A stretch of DNA of 8,158 bases from contig JAEUJR010000338.1 in the NCBI GenBank assembly GCA_016793585.1, forward strand, positions 1-8,158, in the 5' to 3' direction. Shown here piece by piece: positions 1-6,350 of this stretch. This DNA comes from Archangium sp. Lineage in GTDB: Bacteria > Myxococcota > Myxococcia > Myxococcales > Myxococcaceae. A model generated the notes under the pieces. That model ran no database searches. It saw nothing but the letters and a program-made list of their open reading frames with translations, and was not told the origin of the DNA. The position numbers and the translations under genes are program-made. The first letter of the stretch is position 1. Each line of letters opens with the position of its first letter.

Positions 1-543
1 GATTCGCGCGTCGATCTCGTCTCGCCGTCGCTTGCTCCAGGCAACGTAGTCATCGTCTGGGACGAGCGGTGCGAAGGCATCGAGCCATCCTCGTTGTGCG
101 AGGTCGAAGCCGCCCGACCGAACTCGACGACCTTTCTCATCGAAGCGAAGCAGCATGCGCCCACAGTCGAAGCAGATGTCGGCACTGACCACGCGTTCGG
201 CACTGGTGAAGGTCACGCGCAGGTTGGGGATCTGTCGGCCGCAGAGCTTGAGGACTTGAAACCCGCCACCAGGAATCTTGTACGACTCACCGTCGAGAAT
301 CACTCGCTGCAACGCCTTCACCGATTCCGGCTCTTCAATCAGCGTCCGACGCCAGCGGACTTTGACCTCGCGACTCCGCTTCGCGATGGGAATCAGTCCC
401 TCGAGCGTGACCGACTCGGGCGACCCAACGACTTCGCGCCACGGCTGAGGAAACACACCTTCGAGAGCCAGGTCGGGAGGGAGAAACTCGAGCCTCCGCT
501 CTGGCTGCTGCGTCAGCAGCATCGCGATAACGAGGCTGATCAC
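1..543 (-). CDS. CxxC-motif hypothetical protein, possibly exported (3' end outside window)
   Basis: This open frame runs 181 codons from a GTG at 543 to the left edge without a stop, so the C-terminus is missing. The start is chosen because GTG overlaps the TGA of the upstream gene (shared GTGA), which suggests translational coupling. The first 11 residues (MISLVIAMLLT) are hydrophobic and could be a short signal peptide, although no basic n-region precedes them. A Met at residue 8 is an alternative start. The visible feature of the body is the motif DICFDCGRM with Cys124 and Cys127, plus a lone Cys101, in a stretch that looks like beta strands. Paired cysteines of this kind could bind metal or form a disulfide. 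I do not recognise a named family and assign no function. Third-position GC is about 70%, lower than in the genes to the right. Confidence 0.72.
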   Translation of the reverse strand, partial: MISLVIAMLLTQQPERRLEFLPPDLALEGVFPQPWREVVGSPESVTLEGLIPIAKRSREVKVRWRRTLIEEPESVKALQRVILDGESYKIPGGGFQVLKLCGRQIPNLRVTFTSAERVVSADICFDCGRMLLRFDEKGRRVRSGGFDLAQRGWLDAFAPLVPDDDYVAWSKRRRDEIDARI

Positions 544-1502
544 CGCATCACACTCCGCAGCACCTGCCACTGCTCCCACGCGAGGCTGGGCTCGAGGTCG
601 GCGTAGCCGCGTTTGCGCTCCATTCGCTGCGCCTCACGATGCTCCATCGCGACACACGAGGAGGAATCGCGAATGGTCTCGACCTGCTTCTTCGTGAGCT
701 TCTTGCCCGCCTTCTTCTCCGCCGCAGTCAGCACCGCCGCGAGCGAGGGCATGAACACGTACGCCAGCGAATCCGGCCCGTGTGGCGGGCTGTTCGGTGC
801 TCCGACGCGCCAGACCCCGAACGGGTTGTGACACGCGTGATCAGCGTCGTACGTCGCGTCGGGCCAGCGCTCGAGCGCCCGCTGCGGTGTCTCGGGATCC
901 GGCGCGAACCGATGACCCGTGAGCAACAGCGGATCCTCGGCGAGTTGATACACGTTCAACGACCCGAGGAAGTCGTTCGCCGCCGCAGCATCGGTGTCGT
1001 CATCGAGGTTCATCTGCGCATCGGGCAACGAGAACACGTGCATGCCACACGTCGTCACGTTCTCCCCACCACCCAGCATCACCACCGCGAGCCGATAGAG
1101 CGCCCACGGGTCATCCGCGTCCATCAACTCGCGCCACCGCCCGATGGCGAAGCCCAGCTTCGACTGTTCGATTCGAATGGCGAGCGCTCCACATGCCTCG
1201 AGCACCTTCGCCAGCTTCGAGACCACCTTCCGCCCGTGGTGCAACTCCACCGGCAACGACAACACCAACGCGCCCGGAGCTGCGTCGATCTCCGCGAGCT
1301 GATCAGCCTCGACCGTGCCGAACGAGAACGCCCCGCCGAACGAGCCGTCGTTCTTCACGAACTCGACCTGCACGTCGAACCCGAGCCCGCTGAGAACCCC
1401 GCGCGAGACGGTCAGCTTCTTCTTCGCCAGCGCGCGCCTCCACTCGGCCAACGACTTCGGCGTTCCGGGCACGAACAACGTCACGCACGTTCGGTCGCTC
1501 AT
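540..1502 (-). CDS. Uncharacterised 320-residue protein, probably two domains
   Basis: The frame runs from ATG at 1502 to TGA at 540-542 and no signal peptide or membrane segment is visible, so the product is probably cytoplasmic. Residues 5-12 form a hydrophobic strand followed by a basic helix (19-32). Residues 77-160 alternate hydrophobic strands and helices, including GALVLSLPVEL and ENVTTCGMHVFSLPDAQM. This layout is loosely reminiscent of DUF4261-type proteins, but that is a guess. The C-terminal part (about 245-320) has a lysine-rich helix, then a segment around IRDSSSCVAM, and ends in RGYADLEPSLAWEQWQ (298-313). I have the impression that this GY-D-L-P-W-x-x-W pattern recurs at the end of many uncharacterised myxobacterial and planctomycete proteins. 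The downstream gene overlaps by four bases, so the two are probably co-transcribed. No function is assigned. Confidence 0.85.
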   Translation of the reverse strand: MSDRTCVTLFVPGTPKSLAEWRRALAKKKLTVSRGVLSGLGFDVQVEFVKNDGSFGGAFSFGTVEADQLAEIDAAPGALVLSLPVELHHGRKVVSKLAKVLEACGALAIRIEQSKLGFAIGRWRELMDADDPWALYRLAVVMLGGGENVTTCGMHVFSLPDAQMNLDDDTDAAAANDFLGSLNVYQLAEDPLLLTGHRFAPDPETPQRALERWPDATYDADHACHNPFGVWRVGAPNSPPHGPDSLAYVFMPSLAAVLTAAEKKAGKKLTKKQVETIRDSSSCVAMEHREAQRMERKRGYADLEPSLAWEQWQVLRSVMR

Positions 1503-1542
1503 CTCGCCGAACCATATTCCCTGAATCAGCTACCGTGCGCGC
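1503..1542. promoter_or_regulatory. 40-base divergent intergenic region
   Basis: This short gap lies between the start codons of the minus-strand 320-residue protein (1502) and the plus-strand SnoaL-like gene (1543). It must hold at least part of both leaders. It is the most A/T-rich short stretch nearby. On the minus strand it reads GAATATGG about 10-18 bases upstream of the ATG, which could serve as a -10-like element. No clear Shine-Dalgarno sequence precedes either start. The promoter role is inferred from gene orientation. Confidence 0.3.
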
Positions 1543-1905
1543 ATGGCTGCATCGCCCCATGAACTCGTCGACGCGCTCTACGTGGGCCTGCAGGCAGCGA
1601 ACGTCGAGGTGCTGCGACCCCTCTTCCTGCCCACCGCCACGCTCGTGCGCGCGGTCGACCCCATCACCGTGCACACGGTCGACTCGTGGCTCGCTGGGCT
1701 TCGCGACGCCTTCGCCGAGATCGAAGAGCTCGAAGACCAGCGCTACCTCATCGAGCGCAACGGCTCGCTGGCGCTGGCGATGAGCCAGTTCTCGGTGCGG
1801 CACCGCGTCACCAAGGCCATGCAGCGCTCGGGCACGAACGCGTTCTCGATGGTGCGCGACGGGCTTCAGTGGCGAATCGCGTCGGTGACGTGGGCGCTCG
1901 ACTAG
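1543..1905 (+). CDS. SnoaL/NTF2-like (DUF4440-type) small protein
   Basis: A 120-residue soluble protein whose size and layout match the NTF2-like superfamily. The N-terminal helix (HELVDALYVGLQAANVEVL) is followed by LFLPTATLVRA, a form of the common 'F..da.l..' segment. The C-terminal strands alternate as LALAMSQFSVRHRV and AFSMVRDGLQWRIASVTWAL, ending in the usual 'G.WRI..v.w' pattern. Members of this superfamily are either small enzymes (isomerases, cyclases) or non-catalytic ligand-binding proteins, and no diagnostic catalytic pair can be identified here, so the role is unknown. The ATG at 1543 is chosen because it precedes the expected first helix, although no good ribosome binding site is visible. 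The stop TAG lies within the palindrome CTAG that also supplies the stop of convergent recF. Confidence 0.75.
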   Translation: MAASPHELVDALYVGLQAANVEVLRPLFLPTATLVRAVDPITVHTVDSWLAGLRDAFAEIEELEDQRYLIERNGSLALAMSQFSVRHRVTKAMQRSGTNAFSMVRDGLQWRIASVTWALD

Positions 1906-3011
1906 GCGGGGCTGACGACGCCGCTCTTCACCTTGAGCCACGTCGTCTCGGCTCCGGCGGCGCGGCGCACCAACTCGGCGTCGGTCGTCGTCAGCAGCGT
2001 CTGCGCACCCGAGTCGGCGAGGTACTGCATCAAGAACGCGTTGCGCTCGGGGTCGAGCTCGCTCGAGACGTCGTCGAGCAGCAGCATCGGCAAGAACCCG
2101 TTCGTCTCTTTCAGGTTCTCGATCTCCGCCACCTTCCACGCGAGCACGAGCGCGCGTGACTGCCCCTGCGACGCGTACTGGCGAGCCGCGTGGTCTCCGA
2201 GCGAGACGTCGAGGTCGTCGACGTGCGGGCCGACCGAGGTGTGGCCTCGCTCCACGTCACGCACGAGCCGCGCCTCGAGCGCCTTCGAGAGCGCCGCCTG
2301 CAGCTCCGACTCCGTTGCCGTCGCGAACGGCACGTCGAGGTGTGACGGCTCGTAGACGAAGGTGGCCTTCGCCTCGATGCGGCCGATGTGCGCGAACGCC
2401 GCGACCGCGCGCGGCACCACCTCGGTCAGCAGCGCGCGCCGGCGCACGAGCAGCCGCGCTCCGACCCGCGACAACGTCTCGTCCCACACGGTGAGGTGCG
2501 AGTGCGGAGCGTCTTCTTTCAGCAACCGGTTCCGGCTCTTCAGCGCCTTCGCGTACTCGCGGCTCTCTTGCAGGTACGCGGGGAAGCGGTTGAACACGCT
2601 GCGGTCGAGGAAGGTGCGCCGCCCCTCGGGCCCACCCTTCACGATGCTCAAGTCGTCGGGCGTGAACGCCACCACCGACACGCCGCCGAAGTACGACTCG
2701 AGCGAGGCCGCGCGTTTGCCATCGACGAACGCCGTACGCGTGCCGTGCGAGACCTCGACCGCGATGTCGCGCTCTGCACCATTGAGCAGCCACCGCCCCT
2801 GCACGCGCGCTTTGCCGGCGCCGAACTGAACGAGCTCCTTCAGCGTGTTGGCCCGCAGGGGCTTGAGCGTCGCGAGGTAGTAGAGCGCCTCGAGCAGGTT
2901 CGTCTTGCCCTGCCCGTTCTCGCCGACGGCGATGGTGGTGCGCGCCGACGGCGTCACCGACACCTGACCGAGGTTGCGAAACGACTCGCACGAGAGCGAC
3001 AGCAGACGCAC
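1902..3011 (-). CDS. recF: DNA replication and repair protein RecF
   Basis: RecF is a cytoplasmic SMC-like ATPase that works with RecO and RecR to load RecA at single-stranded gaps and stalled forks. At 369 residues the protein has the usual family length. The N-terminus has the typical 'L.L..FRN' opening (LSLSCESFRNL, from residue 4). Walker A is GENGQGKT at 30-37, immediately followed by NLLEA. The signature motif is SQGQS at 281-285, preceded by GPHVDDLDV. Walker B is MLLLDD at 309-314 and is followed by the D-loop SSELD (316-320). All ATPase motifs are intact. The start is a GTG at 3011; an in-frame TAG lies just upstream, so no longer start exists, and no strong ribosome binding site is seen. 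In many bacteria recF sits between dnaN and gyrB; here neither is adjacent. Its stop overlaps the convergent SnoaL-like gene. Confidence 0.97.
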   Translation of the reverse strand: MRLLSLSCESFRNLGQVSVTPSARTTIAVGENGQGKTNLLEALYYLATLKPLRANTLKELVQFGAGKARVQGRWLLNGAERDIAVEVSHGTRTAFVDGKRAASLESYFGGVSVVAFTPDDLSIVKGGPEGRRTFLDRSVFNRFPAYLQESREYAKALKSRNRLLKEDAPHSHLTVWDETLSRVGARLLVRRRALLTEVVPRAVAAFAHIGRIEAKATFVYEPSHLDVPFATATESELQAALSKALEARLVRDVERGHTSVGPHVDDLDVSLGDHAARQYASQGQSRALVLAWKVAEIENLKETNGFLPMLLLDDVSSELDPERNAFLMQYLADSGAQTLLTTTDAELVRRAAGAETTWLKVKSGVVSPA

Positions 3012-3101
3012 CGGGGCTGACTACGAAAACCCCAGCGCGGATGCACGCTGAACGACCCGGCCTTCGTGGCAATTTCGCGAGCGGGCGAACAAGAAGGCGG
3101 G
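3012..3101. promoter_or_regulatory. Divergent intergenic region between recF and the BtuF-like gene
   Basis: The two flanking genes diverge, so both promoters, or at least both 5' leaders, should lie in these 90 bases. I see no convincing sigma70 -35/-10 pair, no DnaA-box-like TTATCCACA and no cobalamin-riboswitch signature; the space is also too short for a full B12 riboswitch. An AAGAAGG stretch at 3091-3097 is a plausible ribosome binding site for a GTG start at 3102. The regulatory role is inferred from orientation only. Confidence 0.35.
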
Positions 3102-3968
3102 GTGACGACCCGCTACCCCTCCCGCATCGTCTGCCTCACCGAAGAGACGACCGAGACGCTCTACCGACTCGGCCTCGACGACCGCATCGTCGGCGTGTCT
3201 GGCTTCACCGTTCGACCGCCAGAGGCGCGCAAGAAGCCGAAGGTGTCGAGCTTTCTCGACGCAGACTTCGAGCAGATCGTCGCGCTGAAGCCCGACCTCG
3301 TGCTCGGCTTCTCCGACCTGCAGGCCACGCTCGGCGCCGAGCTGGCCAGACGCGGCGTGCCGGTGATGCTCTTCAACCAGCGCTCACTCGCCGAGATTCT
3401 GCAGACGATTCGGCTCATCGGCGGGCTCGTCGGCGTGGCCCCGAAGGCCGAGGCGCTCGCTGATTCGCTGGAGCGAGGCCTCGACGCGCTGGCGAACGAG
3501 AACGCCTCGCTGCCGAAGCGCCCCAGGGTGTTCTTCGAGGAGTGGCACGAGCCGTTGATCAGCGGCATTCGCTGGTGCTCCGAGCTCGTCGAGCGGCTCG
3601 GTGGCGAAGACATCTGCGTCGAGTGCCGCACCGAGCAGGGCGCGAAGGGCCGCATCTACGAGCCGGCCGAGATTGCGCGGCGCAACCCCGAGGCCGTCAT
3701 CGCCAGCTGGTGCGGCCGCAAAGCGACGCGCGAGAAAATCATCTCCCGGCCCGGGTGGGCCTCGGTGCGCGCCGTCGTCGATGACCAGCTCTACGAGGTG
3801 AAGAGCCCCTTCATTCTGCAGCCGGGGCCCGCGGCGCTGACCGACGGGGCGGCGCAGCTCGCGCGCATCATTCGGGCGGTCGCGACGGGCGAACGGCTCG
3901 CGGCGCCAAGGCCCCAGGACCTGCGCAGCGCCAACCTCGCCCCGACGTTTCCCACCGTCGGCGGCTGA
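3102..3968 (+). CDS. BtuF-like (cobalamin/Fe-complex) substrate-binding-fold protein without signal peptide
   Basis: The 288-residue product has the layout of the BtuF/FhuD/FepB helical-backbone binding proteins (COG0614, Peripla_BP_2). Residues 8-33 show the hallmark 'RIV.L...TE.LY.LGL.DRIVGVS', followed by PKVSSF and then the classic ALKPDLVLGF. The second lobe begins with EEWHEPLISGIRWCSELVERLGGEDI, which resembles the cobalamin-binding subgroup ('EEW..P.....W..EL...AGG'). Family members normally deliver vitamin B12 or siderophores to an ABC importer in the periplasm, but here no signal peptide or lipobox is visible with either start, so export is doubtful. GTG at 3102 is preferred because AAGAAGG precedes it and homology begins about residue 5; an in-frame GTG at 3066 would add 12 residues without a ribosome binding site. 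No permease or ATPase gene lies beside it. Confidence 0.85.
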   Translation: MTTRYPSRIVCLTEETTETLYRLGLDDRIVGVSGFTVRPPEARKKPKVSSFLDADFEQIVALKPDLVLGFSDLQATLGAELARRGVPVMLFNQRSLAEILQTIRLIGGLVGVAPKAEALADSLERGLDALANENASLPKRPRVFFEEWHEPLISGIRWCSELVERLGGEDICVECRTEQGAKGRIYEPAEIARRNPEAVIASWCGRKATREKIISRPGWASVRAVVDDQLYEVKSPFILQPGPAALTDGAAQLARIIRAVATGERLAAPRPQDLRSANLAPTFPTVGG

Positions 3969-4046
3969 AACACGCGAAACGCTTCAGAATCGTTCGACGC
4001 CGGTCGATTTCGCGCGACCTCGTGAGACCCGCTCCGTCCTTCGGGC
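3969..4046. other. Intergenic gap with weak inverted repeats
   Basis: This 78-base gap separates the BtuF-like gene from the small ORF that opens the right-hand cluster, and is the likely place for that cluster's promoter. CGCGAAA at 3973-3979 and TTTCGCG at 4008-4014 form a 7-base inverted repeat with a 28-base loop. Inside it, TCGAC and GTCGA (3994-3998 and 4003-4007) flank a GCCG tetraloop. Neither stem is followed by a T run, so an intrinsic terminator is not supported; an operator or chance structure is possible. Confidence 0.25.
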
Positions 4047-4181
4047 ATGACTGACGAGCGCCCACCCGACCCGTTCCCCTTCGCTGCGCTGCTGCGCGAG
4101 GCCCTCGAGGCGCTCGACGACGCCGCCCGCCGTGTCACCGAGCCCGAGCTGCCGGCGGTCTTCGAGGTCGTGGAGTCGTGA
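4047..4181 (+). CDS. Small 44-residue hypothetical protein opening the cluster
   Basis: The frame runs from ATG at 4047, the only start after an upstream in-frame TGA at 4023-4025, to TGA at 4179-4181. The product begins MTDERPPDPFPFAALLREAL and continues as an acidic, alanine- and leucine-rich segment likely to be one amphipathic helix. Evidence for coding is the strong G/C preference at third positions (about 40 of 44 codons) and tight coupling to the next gene: the TGA shares its final A with ATG at 4181. Both this product and the next begin with MTDE. There is no good ribosome binding site before 4047, so it could be a translated leader that couples expression of the membrane protein rather than a functional protein. 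No homologue is recognised. Confidence 0.5.
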   Translation: MTDERPPDPFPFAALLREALEALDDAARRVTEPELPAVFEVVES

Positions 4182-5371
4182 TGACCGACGAGTTCGCCAC
4201 CGAGCTGTCGAGCGTGCCGCTCCCCGCAGAAGACGAAGAGCCGTGGCGTGTCGTCGACGGGCTCGCCGACTGGCGCGCGATGCCACCCCTCACGCCGACG
4301 CCGCCCACGACCGCGATGCCCTTCGTCACCGAGGCCGACCCGCTGCGACGCGACACCCTCGAGACGCCCGCCGACGTGCAGCGCCACATTCCCACGGTGA
4401 TGCAGATGCCCGCGCTCACGCTCACCACCGAGGTGAAGCGCCCGGCGTTGACGCGCCTGGTGCCTGCGGTCGCGCCGCCCGACCACGACCGCGAGGAGCG
4501 GCTGCTCGTTCGGCTCGTCGTCGGCGCGGTGGGGCTCGCCTTCGTCGTGTTCGTCGCGACGCTGCTCTGGCCCACGAGCGCGCCGCCCCCACAACGGCTG
4601 CCAGAGCGCGTGCTGGTGGCGCCGCCGACGCCGCAGCGCTCACCCGCTCCACCTTCGCCCGTGCTCGACGACCTCGCCCTCGACCCGCGCCACCATCGCG
4701 TCGACACCCTCGCCGTGCACGTGCCCGACCTGCCGACGGAGCCCAGACATCGCTACCTCGTCTCCATCTCACAGCTGCCCAGGGGCGCCACCGTCGCGGC
4801 GCGGCTCGACGACGTGAAAGAGGGCTTTGGCCCGCTCTTCGGCATCGCGCCCGGCCGGGTGCTCGCGGTGCATGGGGTGAAGCACCTGCGCTTTCACTGC
4901 GAGCCACCCGAGACGTTCACCGCACAGTCGACGCTCGAGCTCCAGGTGCAGGACACGACGACGAAGCAGACGACGCTCGTCTCGCTGCGCCCGTGGAGCG
5001 ACTGCCTCGACGTCGGCGCGGGCCGCACGCTGCGACTCTCGGAGCCCCAACGCCTCTCGATTCCCGACGACGCGCGCCAGACGATGCGCATCGCCTTTCG
5101 CGCCCAGGACGCCCTCGGCAACGCCCGCGCCGGCATGCTCTCGCCCGGCCACTCGGTGCGCCTCGAGCCCGGCGTCGTACAGGTGGCCGCGGTGAGCCAC
5201 ACGGTGTCGACGTTCGCTCCGATTCGGCTCGAGCTGCTGCCCGCCGACGTGGAGTCGCCGCGCCAGCAGGCCCAGTACCTGACGCCATCGCTGACGCCGG
5301 TACGCGAAGCGCCTGCTCCGCGTCCACCCCCGAAGCGTGACGAGCCCGACATCTGGCCGAGGTCGAACTGA
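4181..5371 (+). CDS. Single-pass membrane protein with large periplasmic domain, unknown function
   Basis: A 396-residue protein of unknown family. Residues 1-107 are acidic, proline- and threonine-rich and probably disordered. One transmembrane helix at about 108-129 (LLVRLVVGAVGLAFVVFVATLL) follows a basic flank (DREERLLVR), which predicts a cytoplasmic N-terminus. A proline-rich spacer (131-161) leads to a domain of about 190 residues (175-365) rich in predicted beta strands, which would lie in the periplasm and contains Cys240 and Cys275 that could pair. The C-terminal tail (from about 366) is proline-rich and basic. ATG at 4181 is chosen over GTG at 4178 because GGAG at 4172-4175 is then five bases away. 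It overlaps the small ORF by one base, and the next gene starts 27 bases after it. The cytoplasmic threonine-rich segment (38-84) could be a kinase target, given the kinase in the same cluster; that is inference. Confidence 0.82.
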   Translation: MTDEFATELSSVPLPAEDEEPWRVVDGLADWRAMPPLTPTPPTTAMPFVTEADPLRRDTLETPADVQRHIPTVMQMPALTLTTEVKRPALTRLVPAVAPPDHDREERLLVRLVVGAVGLAFVVFVATLLWPTSAPPPQRLPERVLVAPPTPQRSPAPPSPVLDDLALDPRHHRVDTLAVHVPDLPTEPRHRYLVSISQLPRGATVAARLDDVKEGFGPLFGIAPGRVLAVHGVKHLRFHCEPPETFTAQSTLELQVQDTTTKQTTLVSLRPWSDCLDVGAGRTLRLSEPQRLSIPDDARQTMRIAFRAQDALGNARAGMLSPGHSVRLEPGVVQVAAVSHTVSTFAPIRLELLPADVESPRQQAQYLTPSLTPVREAPAPRPPPKRDEPDIWPRSN

Positions 5372-5386
5372 TCTGCTTGCCGGGCG

Positions 5387-5392
5387 AAGGAG
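5387..5392 (+). promoter_or_regulatory. Ribosome binding site deciding a TTG start
   Basis: AAGGAG lies six bases before TTG at 5399. It is the clearest Shine-Dalgarno sequence in the window and is the reason to accept the rare TTG start for the TPR protein. Confidence 0.75.
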
Positions 5393-5398
5393 CTGTGG

Positions 5399-6118
5399 TT
5401 GTGTCCCCTCCCGGTGCTCACCTTCGCGCTCACCGTTCTGCTCTCGGCGGCTCCGTCGGCCCGGCAGCTCGTCGACGACGCGCAGAAGGCGTACGCGAAA
5501 GGCGACTACCCCGAGGCCGCGCGCCTGCTCGAAGCCGCCAGCAAACAAGACCCGAGCGGCCGCATTCTCTTCAACCTCGCGCGCGCGCTCGAGAAGGCGA
5601 ACGAGGTCGAGAAGGCCATCGTCATCTACGAGACGTACCTCGACCGGCCCGACGCCGAGCTGCAGGCGATGAAGCGCGCACGCAAGGCGCTCGCGGCGCT
5701 GTACCGGCTCAAACCCGCCACCCCGAAGGAGGAGCCGAAGGCCGTCGTCGAGCCACCGCCTCCGCCCGAGGAGAAACCGGTCGCCCTCACACCAGTCGAG
5801 CCGGTGAAGGAGGTCGTCGCGCCGCCGCCTGCCGTCGTCGTCACGCCTGTCGTGGAGTCGGGGTCGCGGCCGCTGCGCATCGCGGGAATCGTCGGGCTCA
5901 TCTCGGGTGGTGTCGTCGCGGGCGTTGGCGTTGGGCTCGGGTTGTGGACCCAGGGCACCGCCGCGCAGGCGAGGGCGAGCCTCGACCCGACCCTCAAGCC
6001 ACAGCTCGTCTCGCAGACGCTCTCGCGCGCGACCTTCACCGACATCGCGTGGGTCACCGCCGCCGGCCTCGTCGTGACCGGCGCCGTCCTCTTTCTCGTC
6101 GACGTGTTCACCCGATGA
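5399..6118 (+). CDS. Exported TPR protein with proline-rich linker and two C-terminal membrane helices
   Basis: A 239-residue protein starting at TTG 5399. Residues 1-21 form a Sec-type signal peptide (LPVLTFALTVLLSAAPSA). Two tetratricopeptide-like repeats follow at about 24-53 (DDAQKAYAKGDYPEAARLLEAA) and 54-87 (GRILFNLARALEKANEVEKAI), then a Pro/Glu/Val-rich linker (106-153). Two hydrophobic helices come next: a glycine-rich one at 161-182 and another at 216-236. With a cleaved signal the TPR part would be periplasmic. TPRs are protein-interaction modules and no catalytic motif is present. This architecture is familiar in myxobacteria, often close to Ser/Thr kinase genes, and a role as scaffold or partner for the neighbouring membrane protein and lipoprotein is inferred. 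The stop overlaps an ATG at 6115 (ATGA), a possible coupled start for the next frame. Confidence 0.85.
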   Translation: MCPLPVLTFALTVLLSAAPSARQLVDDAQKAYAKGDYPEAARLLEAASKQDPSGRILFNLARALEKANEVEKAIVIYETYLDRPDAELQAMKRARKALAALYRLKPATPKEEPKAVVEPPPPPEEKPVALTPVEPVKEVVAPPPAVVVTPVVESGSRPLRIAGIVGLISGGVVAGVGVGLGLWTQGTAAQARASLDPTLKPQLVSQTLSRATFTDIAWVTAAGLVVTGAVLFLVDVFTR

Positions 6119-6122
6119 GGCG

Positions 6123-6195
6123 CGCGTTCGTCACGCAGCCTGCGCCGGTCGCTGCGAAGCGGCGCTTCGCTCGAGTCGCGCGCGGCATGCACGGC
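6123..6195. repeat. Hairpin repeat, copy A
   Basis: The first copy of a degenerate repeat between the TPR gene and the lipoprotein. It opens with CGCGTTCGTCACG (6123-6135), contains the near-perfect inverted repeat GCGAAGC/GCTTCGC (6154-6160 and 6164-6170) with a three-base loop, continues with CTCGAG, and closes with GGCATGCACGGC. Both 13-base blocks, the opening one and CGCTTCGCTCGAG (6163-6175), recur exactly in copy B. It resembles REP-type intergenic elements in style, but no family is assigned. Confidence 0.6.
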
Positions 6196-6224
6196 TCGTC
6201 ACCTGCCGCCCACCTGACGACGCA

Positions 6225-6300
6225 CGCGTTCGTCACGGAGAGCGGGCCGGCCACCGCCGAGGCGGGTCGCTTCGCTCGAGACACTCACGGCCTGCACGCC
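6225..6300. repeat. Hairpin repeat, copy B
   Basis: The second copy. The opening 13-mer is exact (6225-6237, 102 bases after copy A) and so is CGCTTCGCTCGAG (6268-6280, 105 bases after copy A). The closing block reads GGCCTGCACGCC. The stem persists as CGAGGCG/CGCTTCG (6258-6264 and 6268-6274), where the changed base still allows a G-T wobble pair. The spacing between the two blocks grows by three bases, partly within the loop. Stem conservation despite drift suggests the unit is, or was, a structured element. Confidence 0.6.
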
Positions 6301-6309
6301 GCTGTCAGG

Positions 6310-6350
6310 GCGCCGGCCGCCGCTGAGGCCGGGGCTCTGCTTCGAGGCCT
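6310..6350. repeat. Hairpin repeat, partial and more diverged copy C
   Basis: The block beginning GCCGGCC at 6312-6318 resembles the middle of copy B (GCCGGCC at 6246-6252) and continues with GAGGC, a G-rich stretch and GCTTCGAGGC. Only a short imperfect stem, GAGGC with GCTTC, can form. The opening 13-mer is absent. It may be a truncated third copy or simply similar composition. Confidence 0.3.

Noticed and set aside
94..606. Plus-strand open frame of 170 codons near the left edge
   Set aside because: It lies antisense to the minus-strand pair, which has consistent coding character, hydrophobic N-terminus and a GTGA overlap. The plus-strand translation has no recognisable pattern.
639..1562. 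Long plus-strand open frame of 307 codons opposite the 320-residue protein
   Set aside because: The translation is arginine- and histidine-rich, typical of a shadow frame in high-GC DNA, and the opposite strand gives a better-composed protein.
1303..2139. Minus-strand open frame of 278 codons crossing the SnoaL-like gene and the end of recF
   Set aside because: Low-complexity Arg/Ala/Asp/Gly composition; it overlaps three better-supported genes and breaks their boundaries.
3012..3101. Replication origin or cobalamin riboswitch next to recF and the BtuF-like gene
   Set aside because: No DnaA-box-like 9-mers or A/T-rich unwinding region are seen, and the gap is too short and lacks the conserved B12-box style sequence of a cobalamin riboswitch.
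3973..4014. Inverted repeat as an intrinsic terminator after the BtuF-like gene
   Set aside because: The stem is only 7 bases with a 28-base loop, and the inner stem is 5 bases; no T run follows either.
4132..5340. Plus-strand 402-codon frame inside the membrane-protein region
   Set aside because: Almost entirely Arg/Ala/Pro repeats, a shadow of the correct frame, which shows a clean transmembrane helix and a well-placed ribosome binding site.
5377..6114. Upstream part of the long frame that ends at 7767
   Set aside because: Between 5377 and 6114 this frame gives arginine-rich nonsense across the TPR gene; only the part after about 6115 can belong to the lipoprotein.
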